Below are positions 9,004 to 20,569 of a stretch of 64,000 nucleotides of DNA, one piece after another. Source of the stretch: Lamellibrachia columna. Lineage: Eukaryota; Annelida; Polychaeta; Sabellida; Siboglinidae. How positions within the stretch are numbered: position 1 is the first letter of the stretch; every line of letters begins with the position of its first letter. The stretch covers positions 15,561,194 to 15,625,193 of the forward strand of contig OY759263.1 in the NCBI GenBank assembly GCA_963662155.1, in the 5' to 3' direction. The translations under genes were made by a program, and so were the position numbers. The notes beneath the pieces are model-generated. The model was given only the letters and a program-made list of their open reading frames with translations, was not told the origin of the DNA and ran no database searches.

Positions 9004-9922
9004 CTGCTCTCTTTGTCTTGGAGACGACTGTTGTTTGTCGCGACTTGGTCTTGGGTGTACGTCGAACATTCGACGCAGAAAATGTTGTTGGGATGACTTC
9101 TAGCTTGAAGGAACGTCTTTTACGGTACGATATCCTATGCTCGGCCATCAGATTTATAGCTGCACTTGATGTGCCCTATGGACAGAATGAATCAGTTATC
9201 TTACAAAAGGTAGACATGCATGTTCAGATTACCCAGAAGCAGATAAAATCATATTACACAGAGGCAGAGACAATTTTTGCCATAACTCCTGTCTCTCTAC
9301 TCCCTGCTGTCCTGACACAAACAACCGTTAATACAGAACATGCAATACAATTCTTGGGATACCCATCCACCTTAATTCTTCAATATGTTCTAAGAGATTA
9401 GAGCAAGTGCGAACAGCTATAGGTATTAATAATATTGCATTAAAACGTGCGTGATCATTTCACACACAGGTGTAGCTAAAATGCCATTGCCATTGGTAAA
9501 AAAAAACAATTATTAATTCTACTGTTATTATTCAATATTGTATTTACACTCACCTTGGACACATGGGGTTTGTTTATTTCCTTTGCTCTTGAGACCTTCA
9601 CATCAAGTTGATCATTCATTTGAGAAAAATGTTCCTGCACACACAGAAGCTAAATTGTCATATATTAAGGAATGAGTCATTCAATTCCTAAGCTACTATA
9701 GCATATTACTTATTAGCATATACTCAAACGCTGGCTGAGGCCGAGATGTCCCCTGCTAAAAATCCAGCCGCCTCAAAGGCATATCATTTAATAAATTAGC
9801 ACATTATTTTCTTGAAAGAAAGATACAGTCCATGCCTAGAGGTGCTTTCAATTAAAATGTAAACTGTACAACAAAATCAACATTTAACTTACCGCAAGAA
9901 TCGCATCGATGTCAAGCTCCAT
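9004..9922 (-). CDS. Small basic-protein gene, first three exons (minus)
   Basis: Exon 1 is 9893-9922 (ATG, MELDIDAILA, donor GCG/GTAAGT). Exon 2 is 9554-9634 (acceptor TGTGTGTGCAG, 27 codons, donor AAG/GTGAGT). Exon 3 is 9004-9175 (acceptor TTCTGTCCATAG, donor GCAG/GTAGGC). Phases 0/0 fit and exon 3 ends in phase 1. Exon 3 is rich in Lys/Arg/Thr/Ser (RRTPKTKSRQTTVVSKTKRA), suggesting a nuclear or chromatin-bound protein. Family not recognised. Every splice site is conserved in copy 2. The last exon(s) are uncertain: 8365-8486 fits the phase and would give 134 residues, but it resembles transposase sequence. Confidence 0.65.
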
Positions 9923-9936
9923 GTTGCGAAATGAGA

Positions 9937-9944
9937 CCGGAAGT
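9937..9944. promoter_or_regulatory. ETS-type site at the minus-gene start
   Basis: CCGGAAGT lies 15 bp upstream of the ATG of the 9004-9922 gene. About 80 bp further upstream the sequence passes into a CR1 fragment, so the native promoter may be truncated. Confidence 0.4.
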
Positions 9945-10026
9945 AAACAATACAAACTGTCGAGCCCAAGCAGCTAACACAAACTCCACCAGAGGCGCAA
10001 CGCAAGGCACGCGCAAAGCTGGCAGT

Positions 10027-11266
10027 CCAGTTTTTACCACAGAAGATATCAGCTCACTTCCAGTTCCATTGACTAAATTTGAGGGCAATAAATCAGAACA
10101 TTTAGGGCAGTTATTTGTAACTCCTGAAATGATAGCAAAGAAAATTAAGAAGATGAAAGATAATAAATCACCTGGAGTTGATGGGATACCACCAAAACTG
10201 CTAAAGGAAATTGTTGATCAAATTAGTACACCACTTGCAAACTTATTTAACTTGTCACTAGAAGAAGGAATAGTTCCTTCAGAATGGAAAGAAGCAAACA
10301 TTACGCTGCTATTTAAGAAGGGATCGAGGAAGAAGCCAGAAAATTACAGACCAGTGAGTTTAACATCAGTTGTATGTAAATTACTCAAAACATTAATTAG
10401 AGACCACATGGTGGAATTCCTCATAAAACATAAATTAACAAATACATCTCAACATGGATAACTAAAAGCAAGGTCATGTCTAACCAATCTCAATCTCTTA
10501 TGTTTTTTAGAAGAAATTACAAAGTGGGTAGATGACGGGTCACCAGTGGATGTTGTCTACTTAGATTTTCAGAAAGCTTTCGATAAAGTGCCACATCAAA
10601 GATTGTTACTTAAACTAGAAGCCCATGGTATAGGCAATGATGTAATCAACTGGATAGAAAAGTGGCTTACACACAGAAGACAGAGAGTAATAGTAGATGG
10701 TAAGATTTCAAACTGGAAATCTGTTTTGAGTGGGGTACCAGTTTTAGGCCCTATACTGTTTTTTAATATATATAAATGATTTGGAGGATGACATATCTAG
10801 CAAAGTACTCCAATTTGCAGATGACACAAAAGTATTCAGAAAGGTTACTAATGAGACAGATAAACAAAGTTTACAGGATGATCTAGAAAAATTTGTTAAA
10901 TGGTCAGAAAAATGGCAAATGTTATTCAATTTTGGGAAGTGTAAATGTATACACATAGGACATGGAAATATGGACGAAGAATATAAAATAGGGGATGCTG
11001 TACTAGGTAGAACCACACAAGAAATGGATTTAGGAGTAACATTTAATGATGATATGAAAGTTTCAGAGCAATGTGGGATTGCTGCTTCGAAAGGAAATCA
11101 AATTCTAGGGCTAATTAGGAGAACTATCACGTATAAGGAGAAACATCTAATTGTACCCCTGTACAAAGCAATAGTTAGACCACATTTGGAATATTGTATT
11201 CAAGCATGGAGGCCATATCGTAAAAAAACACATAGATAAGCTAGAAAGAATACAACGAAGAGCAAC
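10027..11266 (+). pseudogene. CR1-type retrotransposon fragment (RT domain)
   Basis: Plus-strand frames encode a CR1 reverse transcriptase without the endonuclease: KKMKDNKSPGVDGIPPKLL, EWKEANITLLFKKGSR, ENYRPVSLTSVVCKLL, an in-frame TAA at 10459, VYLDFQKAFDKVPHQRLL, LSGVP with the QGS of PQGS deleted, then a frameshift, FADDTKVF, and the thumb region IAASKGNQILGLIRR and VRPHLEYC. It stops near RIQRRAT. The catalytic FADD is retained, but stops and frameshifts show it is dead. It inserted or recombined directly in the 5' flank of the minus-strand gene. Confidence 0.9.
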
Positions 11267-13464
11267 TCATCGACGACAGCGAACTACATGACGACGGCGA
11301 TCGTTAGCATCAAACCGCTGACCAAGTACATATTTGTCTTGCTCAACGTCATCCAATCTTCATCCATTCCCCCACGTCTATAGCAACTGCTCTTACAAGA
11401 CTCTGCCTCCATCCAGGTCAAGTGAAGCACTGATGCACGACTCCGACGTCTCTTTGATGCGATACCAATGCTAGTTTCATTCCAGGACACACGTTAGATT
11501 ATGTAAACAGTATAACAAACAATCAATAATCTTTGATATAGCATTCAACGCTCCCCATCATAGACACCGCATGCGACACAAGTGTTGACTTCGTACCAGG
11601 ATACACGTATGTAACAAACACTGATACGCAGACACGCTCCCCTGCCGACGTTTAATAAAAGCCACATGACGTGATATGAGCTGGTACGCGCATTGAGCTA
11701 TAGAGGCCTATGTTGCAACATTTGTTTTTGCGCGGTTTATTATTTTACTTTTCGTACTAGTGTTAGCAGTAAGATGCGCGCATGAGGAAGCTACAGCGTG
11801 GTGCGAACAATGGCCATATTAAATATTGCTAAACACTTGTACTTGTCTGCATTAACAAACAAACGGCATATCTCCCTCCCGCGCTGCCTCCTCTCCCTCC
11901 CTCGCTTCTTCTCTGACCCTTCTCCTTCTATCCCATCTAATGGGGCGTGATAACGTTCAAGATAGAACGTCAGGCTCCCAGTCGTGAAAACCCTAGCTTG
12001 AACCGTCTTGCTGCCGTTTCGAAGCTTTGGCAATTTGTTTCACCGAACGTTGCCACAGCTCATTCGTTTGTATAAATGAGTACCTGGCTATATGCAGTGG
12101 TGATTATACGTACGAATGGTCTTCGAGCAGTAACTGCAGCATGACTGAGTGCTTCCCAGAGAAGTCGAGATGGAGTTGGAATGAACAGGTGTGCTAGGGG
12201 GTGAAGTGTAAAACACTTTGAACACTGAACGTACACTAACGGATGCGTACTATTATTTTGTGTGTGTAACCATGTTGAGAAAATTGCTGTAAACAGAACG
12301 ATTACGTATCCTCAATAGAACAACATGCATGTGTCGATACAATTAGGATACCAGAATAATTGCGACATAGAAATTGCGCTTCTAAGTGAGGATTACAACG
12401 TCATTCAGGGCGTTGACAGGTGTCAAGGCGTGGTGCTGCAAAAGATTATCTGATGCAAACAGGACAACGCCGTCCGAGCGCATGGACAATGCCTGTCGTG
12501 GTTCGTTGATTACCTCCGCCAGCACAGACAACAGACCACAGTGGTTTATTCCTGTTTACCAGCCAGCGTGCGGGGAGTTCTTGCATTTAGCGTGTCTTAT
12601 ATAGCAATCCATGCGAAGTTGGTGATTCTTCTTCCAAAAATTCGTATATGGTGTACGGCCTACCATGACTGAAGAATGATCAATTGGAGAAATATGGAGG
12701 AGTGTGCAAGATAGCATTTCGTGTGCTACATCCGTGTTGGCGTGCATGTTATCTGCTTCAACATACGTTGTATATCAATAGCACACGCTGCGTGCTTCCT
12801 GTGGTGTTCTCTGTAAAAGCTGATCTCATCAAGATAGGTAGAAATGCAATGCGTTGACAGCCAAGCCAGTCAGACGAAATTGGTGAAGAAAGAGATGATT
12901 CGAGACAGCTACTAACAAAAGGAGCATTATAAACATGGACTTTATGACCTACCAGAATGCGGAAGGTTTGTGTATAAACATTATTTGGCTTTGTAGATAA
13001 ATAATATCTATACTACGGAGTACACTTATTTGATATGGTATTAATTCTGATACATATTTTATTCATTCTACAAACGATTGATCATTTCATATGGAGTTTT
13101 GAATAATGTATTGGGACAGATTACTTATTAGTGACAACTATGTTTTTCTGCTTCTGATGCAACTCATGACTGTGTATTAGTCGCACGAAAATTTGGCTAA
13201 ACTGTTGCTGGCAAGGAGACGAGACACTTTCTAGGCGTTTTGGCTTATTGTTGGCTAACGTAACAGTTATGTGCATTTGTTCAACAAAGTAACGGTGGTG
13301 GGAATTGCTAGATGCATAGATAATAAACAGACATACCAGTTATCACAACTGTTCGATGATACTATTGCCAATATAATAAACCTTTTCCACTTGGAGTGTG
13401 TTGTATTCCTAAGACAGGGTTTTGTAGGGTTGTTGATATCAATTACACGGCCAACGTTCTAGTA
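11267..13464. other. No gene recognised
   Basis: The stretch holds a 60-bp pyrimidine-rich tract (about 11872-11935, CCCTCC/CTTCT) and several 60-80-codon frames on both strands without recognisable motifs. Around 11560-11660 the phrase TTCGTACCAGGATACACG recalls the slightly upstream TTCATTCCAGGACACACG, a short local repeat. Confidence 0.35.
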
Positions 13465-13502
13465 GACGCCATCTTAGAGTGATCACTTCCGGCGCATGCG
13501 CA
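13465..13502 (-). promoter_or_regulatory. YY1-ETS-NRF1 promoter cluster with embedded ATG
   Basis: Within 38 bp: GACGCCATCTT (YY1 site AAGATGGCG on minus), CACTTCCGG (ETS/GABP) and GCGCATGCGCA (near-perfect NRF1 palindrome). The minus-strand order is NRF1, ETS, YY1, with ATGGCG inside the YY1 site, the usual arrangement at TATA-less housekeeping promoters. The frame from that ATG runs MASTRTLAV and stops; a donor-like GTGTAA lies before the stop. The gene it would drive was not found. Identical in copy 2. Confidence 0.55.
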
Positions 13503-14219
13503 TAATTTTCACCACTAGATCTGCATAATTCAATATCAATAACATAGACTAGTAATATTATTTATGCATGTTATACACTTTGCTGCATTACAACATGAAC
13601 TATGCCATATAAGAAACATTCTAATTAACTAAATTGTTTAATTAGTAGTTGTTATATCAGTTAAATGTAAAGTTAACCTGTTTCAAGAGTTCACACCACA
13701 AATTCACATACAAAGGGTGTACCTACTATATAAACGGGTAGACGTGTTGTCATGAGAGGTTGAAAGCTCAACATATAGGGATTGTCAGTAGTTTGGGTGG
13801 AGAACTACAGAATGGTCTGGGGGCCGACACATCTCTCCCCTGAGAGCTGCTCGATAAGCAACCATAAGAGACTCGGTGACTGTGGATTGGTCTCTCCACC
13901 GACCGATAGGAGGTGCAACCAAATAGCAGATAATGCTAAGTGTCACTCACGTCATTGGACTCTTATTTTTTAAACAAAAGAACATCGATCATTACATATT
14001 CAGGTTATTACTCTCGATTCGCATTTGTTGGTCAATCGGCATCAGTTGTATTGTCATCGTAGCAAACGTCTGTCAATCCGTAATCAATTACATGTAAATT
14101 ATTACGTTGATGTCCTTCCTTGCATTTTCGTAAATCAATGCTTTCATTATATCAATCTACGTCACTCCCAAAACAAAAAGGCTATATAATATTAGTGTTT
14201 TATGGCACTCCAGCACACA

Positions 14220-14900
14220 TGCAAATTTGTTCTCTTCGAAGAACAGCCAGGTGACACTGTTAAGCTAATGCTTTCCACACGTTTTGATTTTACTGTGCTT
14301 CTCTACATGCAATCTAAAGTCTGACACATAAGGAAACGTCTTGCAACATATTGTGCACACCTAATCGATTCAAATAGACATGCACAATTTACCCCACCAA
14401 TAATAACTAACTCGGATTTACTTGCATTTAACTTTAATGTGGTCTCTGTCATCCAATGGAAGATTTTGTGGAGACAATCCCTGAGCTAGCTTTGGAAGAG
14501 ATTTGTATCTCATTTAGCCAAAATAGCATAGGTCTGTGATTTATTAGCACACACTTGGTGATCCAAGTTGTGACATTGGATAACTGAGCCAATTAGAGTA
14601 GCGTAGAGAGTGAAACACCCTGAGGAACATTACATGAAGTAGGGAGCGTAGCTGAGAAACAATTAGCTATCTTCATTCTTTTGTATCTATCAGTTAAATA
14701 TTATGAGAACCAGCTCTGTTCCAGATATGCCACATTGACACACTTTTAATAAGTTGTCCTGTGACCAATGGTATCAAATGCGGCAGATAGCTTCAGCAAG
14801 AAAATGGTCTCCTTCCATACACTTCCTGGACCCACTACCCAGTGTGCAGATCCGCTCAAGTCTGGTCAATAACAGATTTAACACCTACACATGGTTCACT
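14220..14900 (-). pseudogene. Ancient reverse transcriptase relic (L2/CR1-like)
   Basis: Shattered minus-strand frames retain RT landmarks in order: KLSAAFDTIGH (for LSAAFDTIDH), SYAPYFM/CNVPQGVSL (PQGSVLGP block), CANKSQTYA in place of YADDTQIYA, then DCLHKIFHWMTETTLKLNAS with KSE. Catalytic aspartates are lost and stops are frequent, so this is much older than the other retroelements in the unit. Assignment to an L2/CR1-like or jockey-like clade is a guess. Confidence 0.6.
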
Positions 14901-15204
14901 GAATGGTATTAATTCAGTCAACACTTGATCATTTGCTGTGTCGCCAGAACAGTCTGCATTGATTGTCCTTAAACACTTCCAGGAGAAACCATGTGGCAAT
15001 ATCTTCATTATGTTTTTAAATAATACAATAAGTTATAACATTTATATACATTAAATTTAACAAAGGTAATAATAAATACATTTGTATATGGGCGTTTTCA
15101 CGTACAGGGTACACTTTTGCCAAAATGAACTTTCCCGCATAGTATTGAAATAATTAATGGTGTAATATTAATTCAGTCTAAATATATACTCCTTGCTCAC
15201 TTAC

Positions 15205-15412
15205 CATATGCTTCTGGGAAAATCTCAGCTGATTGATGCACAACAACCAACTCACTTCTTCGTGGTGATGTCCTACTCACGAGAGATGGAGTCCACAGCT
15301 GACCCATTGTGTCTGGAATGATATTAACAGATGTCGTCATTTCATCCTCCCAAACGCCAATATGAGCGAAACAATCTGCCACTGTGAGAGATTTACCTGC
15401 AAGTTCTTTCAT
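15205..15412 (-). CDS. Predicted exon, unknown protein
   Basis: Open minus-strand block ending at donor CATATG/GTAAGT. It reads KSLTVADCFAHIGVWEDEM, later MGQLWTPSLVSRTSPRRSEL and HQSAEIFPEAYG. In copy 2 the frame continues upstream through VGVWHTMKEL to about 45898, but in copy 1 that Trp codon is TAG (near 15420). Upstream, a roughly 72-bp segment is repeated (around 15413-15550), each with a GTGTGGCA-like phrase. An internal acceptor/donor pair (ATTCCAG...CTCTC/GTGAGT) could give a shorter exon. Family not recognised. Confidence 0.45.
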
Positions 15413-16109
15413 TGTATGCTACACCCCGACCTTGCATGTCGTATTGAGTGCAGCAATCATGAGATATTTAATTGCCAGTTCAATGTCATGGTGTGCCACA
15501 CCCTGACCTTGCCTGTCCTACTGAGTGCTGCGAGATGATTGCCAATGAAGAACAGGTTGTTGATGACAACATACATATGGAACTTGCCTGCAAGGGGAGA
15601 GAACACTTTTATTCAGTGAAGTAGCACGACCTTTTCACCTTACACTAAGCACAAACTTGAATAAAACAGTTGTTTATGGACCTGCTAAATGGAGATATTT
15701 AATCCACATAAAAGTACCTCGGTCTGAATGCATAATTTTAGTCGACTGGACTAAAAAATTAAATTCAAATTTATTGTAACTCTATACAATAAGAAGAAAT
15801 ACAAAGCAGAGCGAAGTCCTATCTAATTGCATAAAGTGAACAATAGGGGAAGAACAATATATAATGTTGTACTCCCTTTTAGTTTCATCAACTACAGTTT
15901 TGAGCTATGGGTGGTTTGGAACATTTGTGTATGGCGAAATAGATTTGTACTTAGCAGAGAAAACCACATAAAACTGCACGTGCAGTAATGTTACAGGAAC
16001 TAATTGCCCACCCAACCGAATTACGTAGTCGTTGTCCACATGCTCTCTTCGTTATAGGGGCATTGTTGGCATACATTTTTAGCATACTTCAATATAGGGG
16101 CTGCCTCTG

Positions 16110-17705
16110 TGAAGGTACAGAGGCAGTATGCGAAAAGAAGGAAGCCTGGAAAGAAATAGAGAAGAACAAGGAGAGAGGAAATCAACCGGATTCAAGGATA
16201 AACACATATACGGGCAAGTGAATACAGCGGCAAAGGGAGCTGTTGTTAGGTGAGGAGAGATATGGAAGCAGACGTATATAGCAAACTAGACGAGGATGGT
16301 GCAAAGAAGATGATCAAGGATATAAATGGGAACTTAGTGACAGAAAAAGAGGTAGAGCTGAAGGTCTGAGAAAGCTACTCCAAGAAGCTACTGAACAAGG
16401 AAGGAAATAACAACGATGAGGAATTACCAATGGATGTAGAGGGGAAAGAGAAGTTAACTGATATTACGGATACAGAGATGCAAACCGGGATGAAAGGGAT
16501 GAAGAAGGGAAGAGCACCTGGTACCGATGATATGCATGTGGAAATGGTAATGGCAGCGGGGGAGAGTGGAATCAGCTGGACAAAGAGGCTGCTGAATGCA
16601 TGTATGAGGAAAGGTAAAGAACCAGAGGAATGGTGAACAGAGCTAATTGTCCCAATATGGTAGAAGAAGGTATATGTGCAATATATTGGGAAATACAGAG
16701 GCATCACATTTCTAAGTCACATCATATCATGAAGCTGCTAGAGAGGACTCTGGATGGCAAGATCCGAAAGAGAGTAGAGCAAGAATTATGGGAAGAACAA
16801 CAGGGATTCAGAAAGGGAAAAGGAGGACTGATGGGATGTTTGCATTAAGACAGCTTGTAGAGAAGAGGTTTGAGATGCAAGGGAGAATGGCAGTGGGATT
16901 TGTGGACCTTCTCAGGAAGATGGTGTATGCATACGATTTGGCCATAATAGCATAGAGCAAACAAGAACTGCAGGAAGTGTTGGAGGAATAGAAGGGGGTG
17001 TTCAAGAAGCACGGACTGAGAATGAGCCTGGAGAAGACAGAAGTGATGTGAGTTGGACACCAAAGAGAGGAGCTGACCATCATTTTGGACAGTAAGGAGA
17101 TCAAGCAAGTAGATAGATTTGTTTACCGTGGATGAAAGTTTACGGAGTATGGGCATTCAGACGTAGATATGAGACGTCGCATACAAGCTGGAGCGAATGC
17201 TTGAAGAAACGTAGGGGAAGTCATGTTGGACAGAAACGTTTTTAAAAAGCTGAAAGGGAAATTCCTGAGTATGCGTGTTACACCGGCATGCCTGTATGAT
17301 CTGGAGACAGTGGCGTTGACAGAACAGCAACAACCGCTGCTGCAAGTTTGTGAAAACAACTGGGTTCATCGAATATAAAGAACAAAGAGGGTGGACAAAA
17401 GAAGGATGAACGACCTGAGGAAAAAGGTTGGGATTCAATGCAGCCTAACAAGATGATTGTCGAGAAGCAATGTGAGATGGGCAGGCCACTTGGTAAGGAT
17501 GAATGGAGGAAAACTAGCAAAGAGAGCAGATGTGAAAAACATCAACAATTAAGGAAAACGGGGAGGCCACAGCAAATATAGGAGGACTGTTTGAGGCGGG
17601 ATATGAGAAGATCGGAGGAAGATGAAAGATGGAGAGAGGGCGCTGCCTTTAGAAAACTAAGAAAAGAAACAACAGAAAGAGTGGCTCAACAATACTTCAC
17701 CTGAC
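16110..17705 (+). pseudogene. RTE-like retrotransposon, internally deleted
   Basis: Plus-strand frames with stops encode SKLDEDGAKKM, a region ending KLLNKEGNNNDEELPM, MKKGRAPGTDDMHVEM, a KYRGIT-like segment, ELWEEQQGF, then GFVDL joined directly to LRKMVYAYDLA. The RT palm between them is deleted. The copy 1 active-site box reads YAYD; copy 2 keeps YADD. C-terminal landmarks SLEKTEVM, RRRIQAGANAW-like, ETVALTEQQQP and VCENNW follow. It is paralogous to 4998-5900. Confidence 0.85.
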
Positions 17706-17990
17706 CCTCAACCCTGTACAGCGGTGAACAAGAAAGAAGAGCACCATTAGCTTGGTAAATAGTTATGTTTAATAAATGCAAGGAAGTGGTCAACATTTTC
17801 ATAAATAGTATATAAACTGCTTACGAGAAACAACATTTCAATACAAGGTTTGCCAACTTTTAGCATCCCTCTACAAACAATGTGTTGTGTGACTATAGTG
17901 CACCATTTAGACACCTGGTGCCCATGACAGTGACATGATTCTCCTCAGAGCCCTTTTCTCCTGACAGACCTATCTCACTGACTGACCTAT

Positions 17991-18108
17991 CTCTCGCGTG
18001 ATGAGGCCGCCATCATTGCTGATCATGATGCTCCACAACTGGATGGTGGCGTGGAAGGCGGCGGTCACTATCCTGTTACAGAGATGTCAGCGTGCAGAAT
18101 CCTTCATC
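17991..18108 (-). pseudogene. Exon R (P2 version), nonsense in copy 1
   Basis: 118-bp block after acceptor GAGACAG/G, homologous to 6225-6420 but missing about 26 central codons in frame (SAR joined to the CNRIVTAAFHAT segment). The codon after SAR is TGA in copy 1 and TGG in copy 2. It ends ISNDGGLITRE at GAG/ATAGGT, again with AT where GT is expected. Confidence 0.55.
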
Positions 18109-18314
18109 CTGTCTCACACAAACACACAAGTTACATAGAACTGCTTCAATGACACAGATCACACCCACACTTTGGTATTCTGCTGAGGAAAATTACAGAA
18201 TCAACCAATTATATTTATCTCTGTTTGAGCGATACCCATTTTACCAGATGGTTGTACTCGTATATAAATGACGTACTCTTCTTGACTACAGCATGCTTAT
18301 CAAAATAAATATAT

Positions 18315-20219
18315 CCCTTGACAAGAAGGATGCACAGGGAAAGGATAAGTAACAACATCACAAAATTCAAGCAGGTTACCAAAACAAAAGCCATTACCAT
18401 TCAGCACCAATACTGATTTAGTAGAACACCTATAAAAGTGAGTTTTTGAATCTAATGTGACATTATCCCCCTCTCCACCATTCATCATTACAGTTTTTTT
18501 TAATATCTGTTCCAGTCATGAATCCTATGTATTTCCAAGAGGACCATGTCTGGTTTGCTTGCAAGGCGGTTATGTCTAGTTACGTGTCACTTATTTCGGT
18601 GGTTGTCCACGCAAAACCAGGGGTGGGCCGTACTTAGATTAAGCTCAACATATGAGTGTAAGAAATTTCCACAAATGAAAAACAACACCAAAGTAATCAA
18701 CATGAATATGTTTACAATGAATCAAAACCTAAATGAAATGGTGCAAATGAAATAATAGACATCAGTGTTAATAAATTCGTCACAAGCAGAAAGGCGTATT
18801 TCACACTTAATATAGAATACGTTCGACCGTAGTGATGTCGAGGTTGTTGTCGGCTGGACGATAGTAGGCCAGATGTCAATAGATCGTGGAGACGGCGATG
18901 TTTCGTGACGACGGCTGACGCGGACGCTCTGATTTCACACACGGGAAGACAGTTGAACGATCATCTGGATGCACAGTATGTCAGCCGGCAATATGTCGTG
19001 GAGACGGCTAACGTGTCGTGACGACGGCTAACGTGTCGTGACGACAGCTCGTGCAGACGCACTGGTGTCGCGCGCGCGGGGAAGACAGTTGAACAGTCGG
19101 CTGAACGCTCTGTAAGTCGGCCGTCAACATGACGTGGAGACGACGAACGTGTCGTGGACGGTCCCATTACGTTGATACCCTTTTAAGAAGGATGAACAGG
19201 GAAAGGATAAGTAACAACATCACAAAATTCAAGCAGGTTACCAAAACAAAAGCCATTGCCATTCAGCACCAATACTAATTTATTAGAACACCTATAAAAG
19301 AGAGTTTTTTTAATCTAATGTGACATTCTCCCCCCTCCCCACCATTCATCATTACAGTTTTTGTAATATCTGTTCCAGTCATGGATCCTATGTATTTCCA
19401 ACAGGATCATGACTGGTTTGCTTGCAAGGCGGTTATGTTTAGTTGTGTCACGGATTTCGGTGGTGGTCCACGCAAAACCAGGGGCGGGCCGTACTTAGAT
19501 TAAGCTCAACATATGAGTGCAAGAAATTTCCACAAATGAAAAACAACACCAAAGTAATCAACATGAATATGTTTACAATGAATCAAAACCTAACTGAAAT
19601 GGTGCAAATGAAATAATAGACATCAGTGTTAATAAATTCGTCACAAGCAGAAAGGCGTATTTCACACTTATAATACAATGTTCCGAAGAAAAAAAATAGT
19701 CACAGAAGCATGCCTTGTGACGCACAAAGTCAACAATACCCTTCGCGCATTCTGCTGGGTTGAGTAGAACGATAACTGATGTGGCCGTCGGTCGCATAAT
19801 CTCACCGGCATCAGAATACGTTCGACCGCAGTGATGTCGAGGTTGTTGTCGGCTGGACGATAGTAGGCCAGATGTCAATAGATCGTGGAGACGGCGATGT
19901 TTCGTGACGACGGCTGACGCGGACGCTCTGATGTCACACACGGGGAAGACAGTTGAACGGTCAGCTGGACGTACAGTATGTCAGCCGGCAATATGTCGTG
20001 GAGACGGCTAACGTGTCGTGACGACGGTTAACGTGTCGTGACGACGGCTAACGTGTCGTGACGACGGCTAACGTGTCGTGACAACAGCTCGTGCGGACGC
20101 ACTGGTGTCGCGCGCGCGGGGAAGGCAGTTGAACAGTCGGCTGAACGCTCTGTAAGTCGGCCGTCAACATGACGTAGAGACGACGAACGTGTCGTGGACG
20201 GTCCCATTACGTTGATACA
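18315..20219 (+). repeat. Doubled ~0.9-1.0 kb CpG-rich repeat with 20-bp minisatellite
   Basis: Unit A (18315-19177) and unit B (19178-20219) are tandem copies. Each starts AAGGATAAGTAACAACATC-like and ends at GGTCCCATTACGTTGATAC. The second half is strikingly CpG-rich (ACGTGTCGTGACGACGGCTA repeated 2 to 5 times, GTCGCGCGCGCGGGGAAG), unlike the AT-rich neighbours. Unit A in copy 1 lacks about 121 bp found in unit B and in both copy 2 units. No coding potential is credible; the minus-strand frames rich in Arg/Thr/Ser are composition artefacts. Confidence 0.85.
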
Positions 20220-20463
20220 CCTTTTAATATAATGTAACAAGCCAAAAGCGAAAACATCATGGGTACAATTATTGCATAACCTGTTCATGCCCCATGCCTA
20301 ACAATAAACTTCCAATGTGGGCTCCCACACCACACTTGGATACTATTATTGCATAACTTGTTGATGCAATTCGTCTATATACACTCTAACATTTACCTCA
20401 CCATATCCAGGAAAATAGTTCATATAATAGCAATTCGCAGAAATTCAACATTATGACACCTAC

Positions 20464-20569
20464 CTGTGTAAACACACAAAGTGGGGATAGGCAACAGCGA
20501 TCCGATTGAAGTGATCCTTGATACTGTTTACTCTCGGTCCACCAAAATTGTTTATGGCTACCGCAACAC
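20464..20569 (-). CDS. Predicted exon Q, unknown protein
   Basis: 106-bp open block with acceptor TTCTTCTTACAG/GT and donor CACAG/GTAGGTG (phase 1 in, phase 2 out). It encodes VAVAINNFGGPRVNSIKDH, then FNRIAVAYPHFVCLH. Exon R starts in the matching phase, so Q-R splicing would read through (LH-R-MKDSAR). Copy 2 changes IN to KY. Unrecognised family. The intact splice pair suggests P2 is the ancestral arrangement. Confidence 0.55.

Noticed and set aside
9018..9401. 127-codon plus-strand frame
   Set aside because: It overlaps, antisense, a better-supported minus-strand exon (9004-9175) with consensus splice sites and matching phase; the remainder has no motif.
18712..20288. Arg/Thr/Ser-rich minus-strand frames in the CpG-rich repeats
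   Set aside because: Composition-driven; they recur in each repeat unit with indels that shift frame and have no start or splice context.
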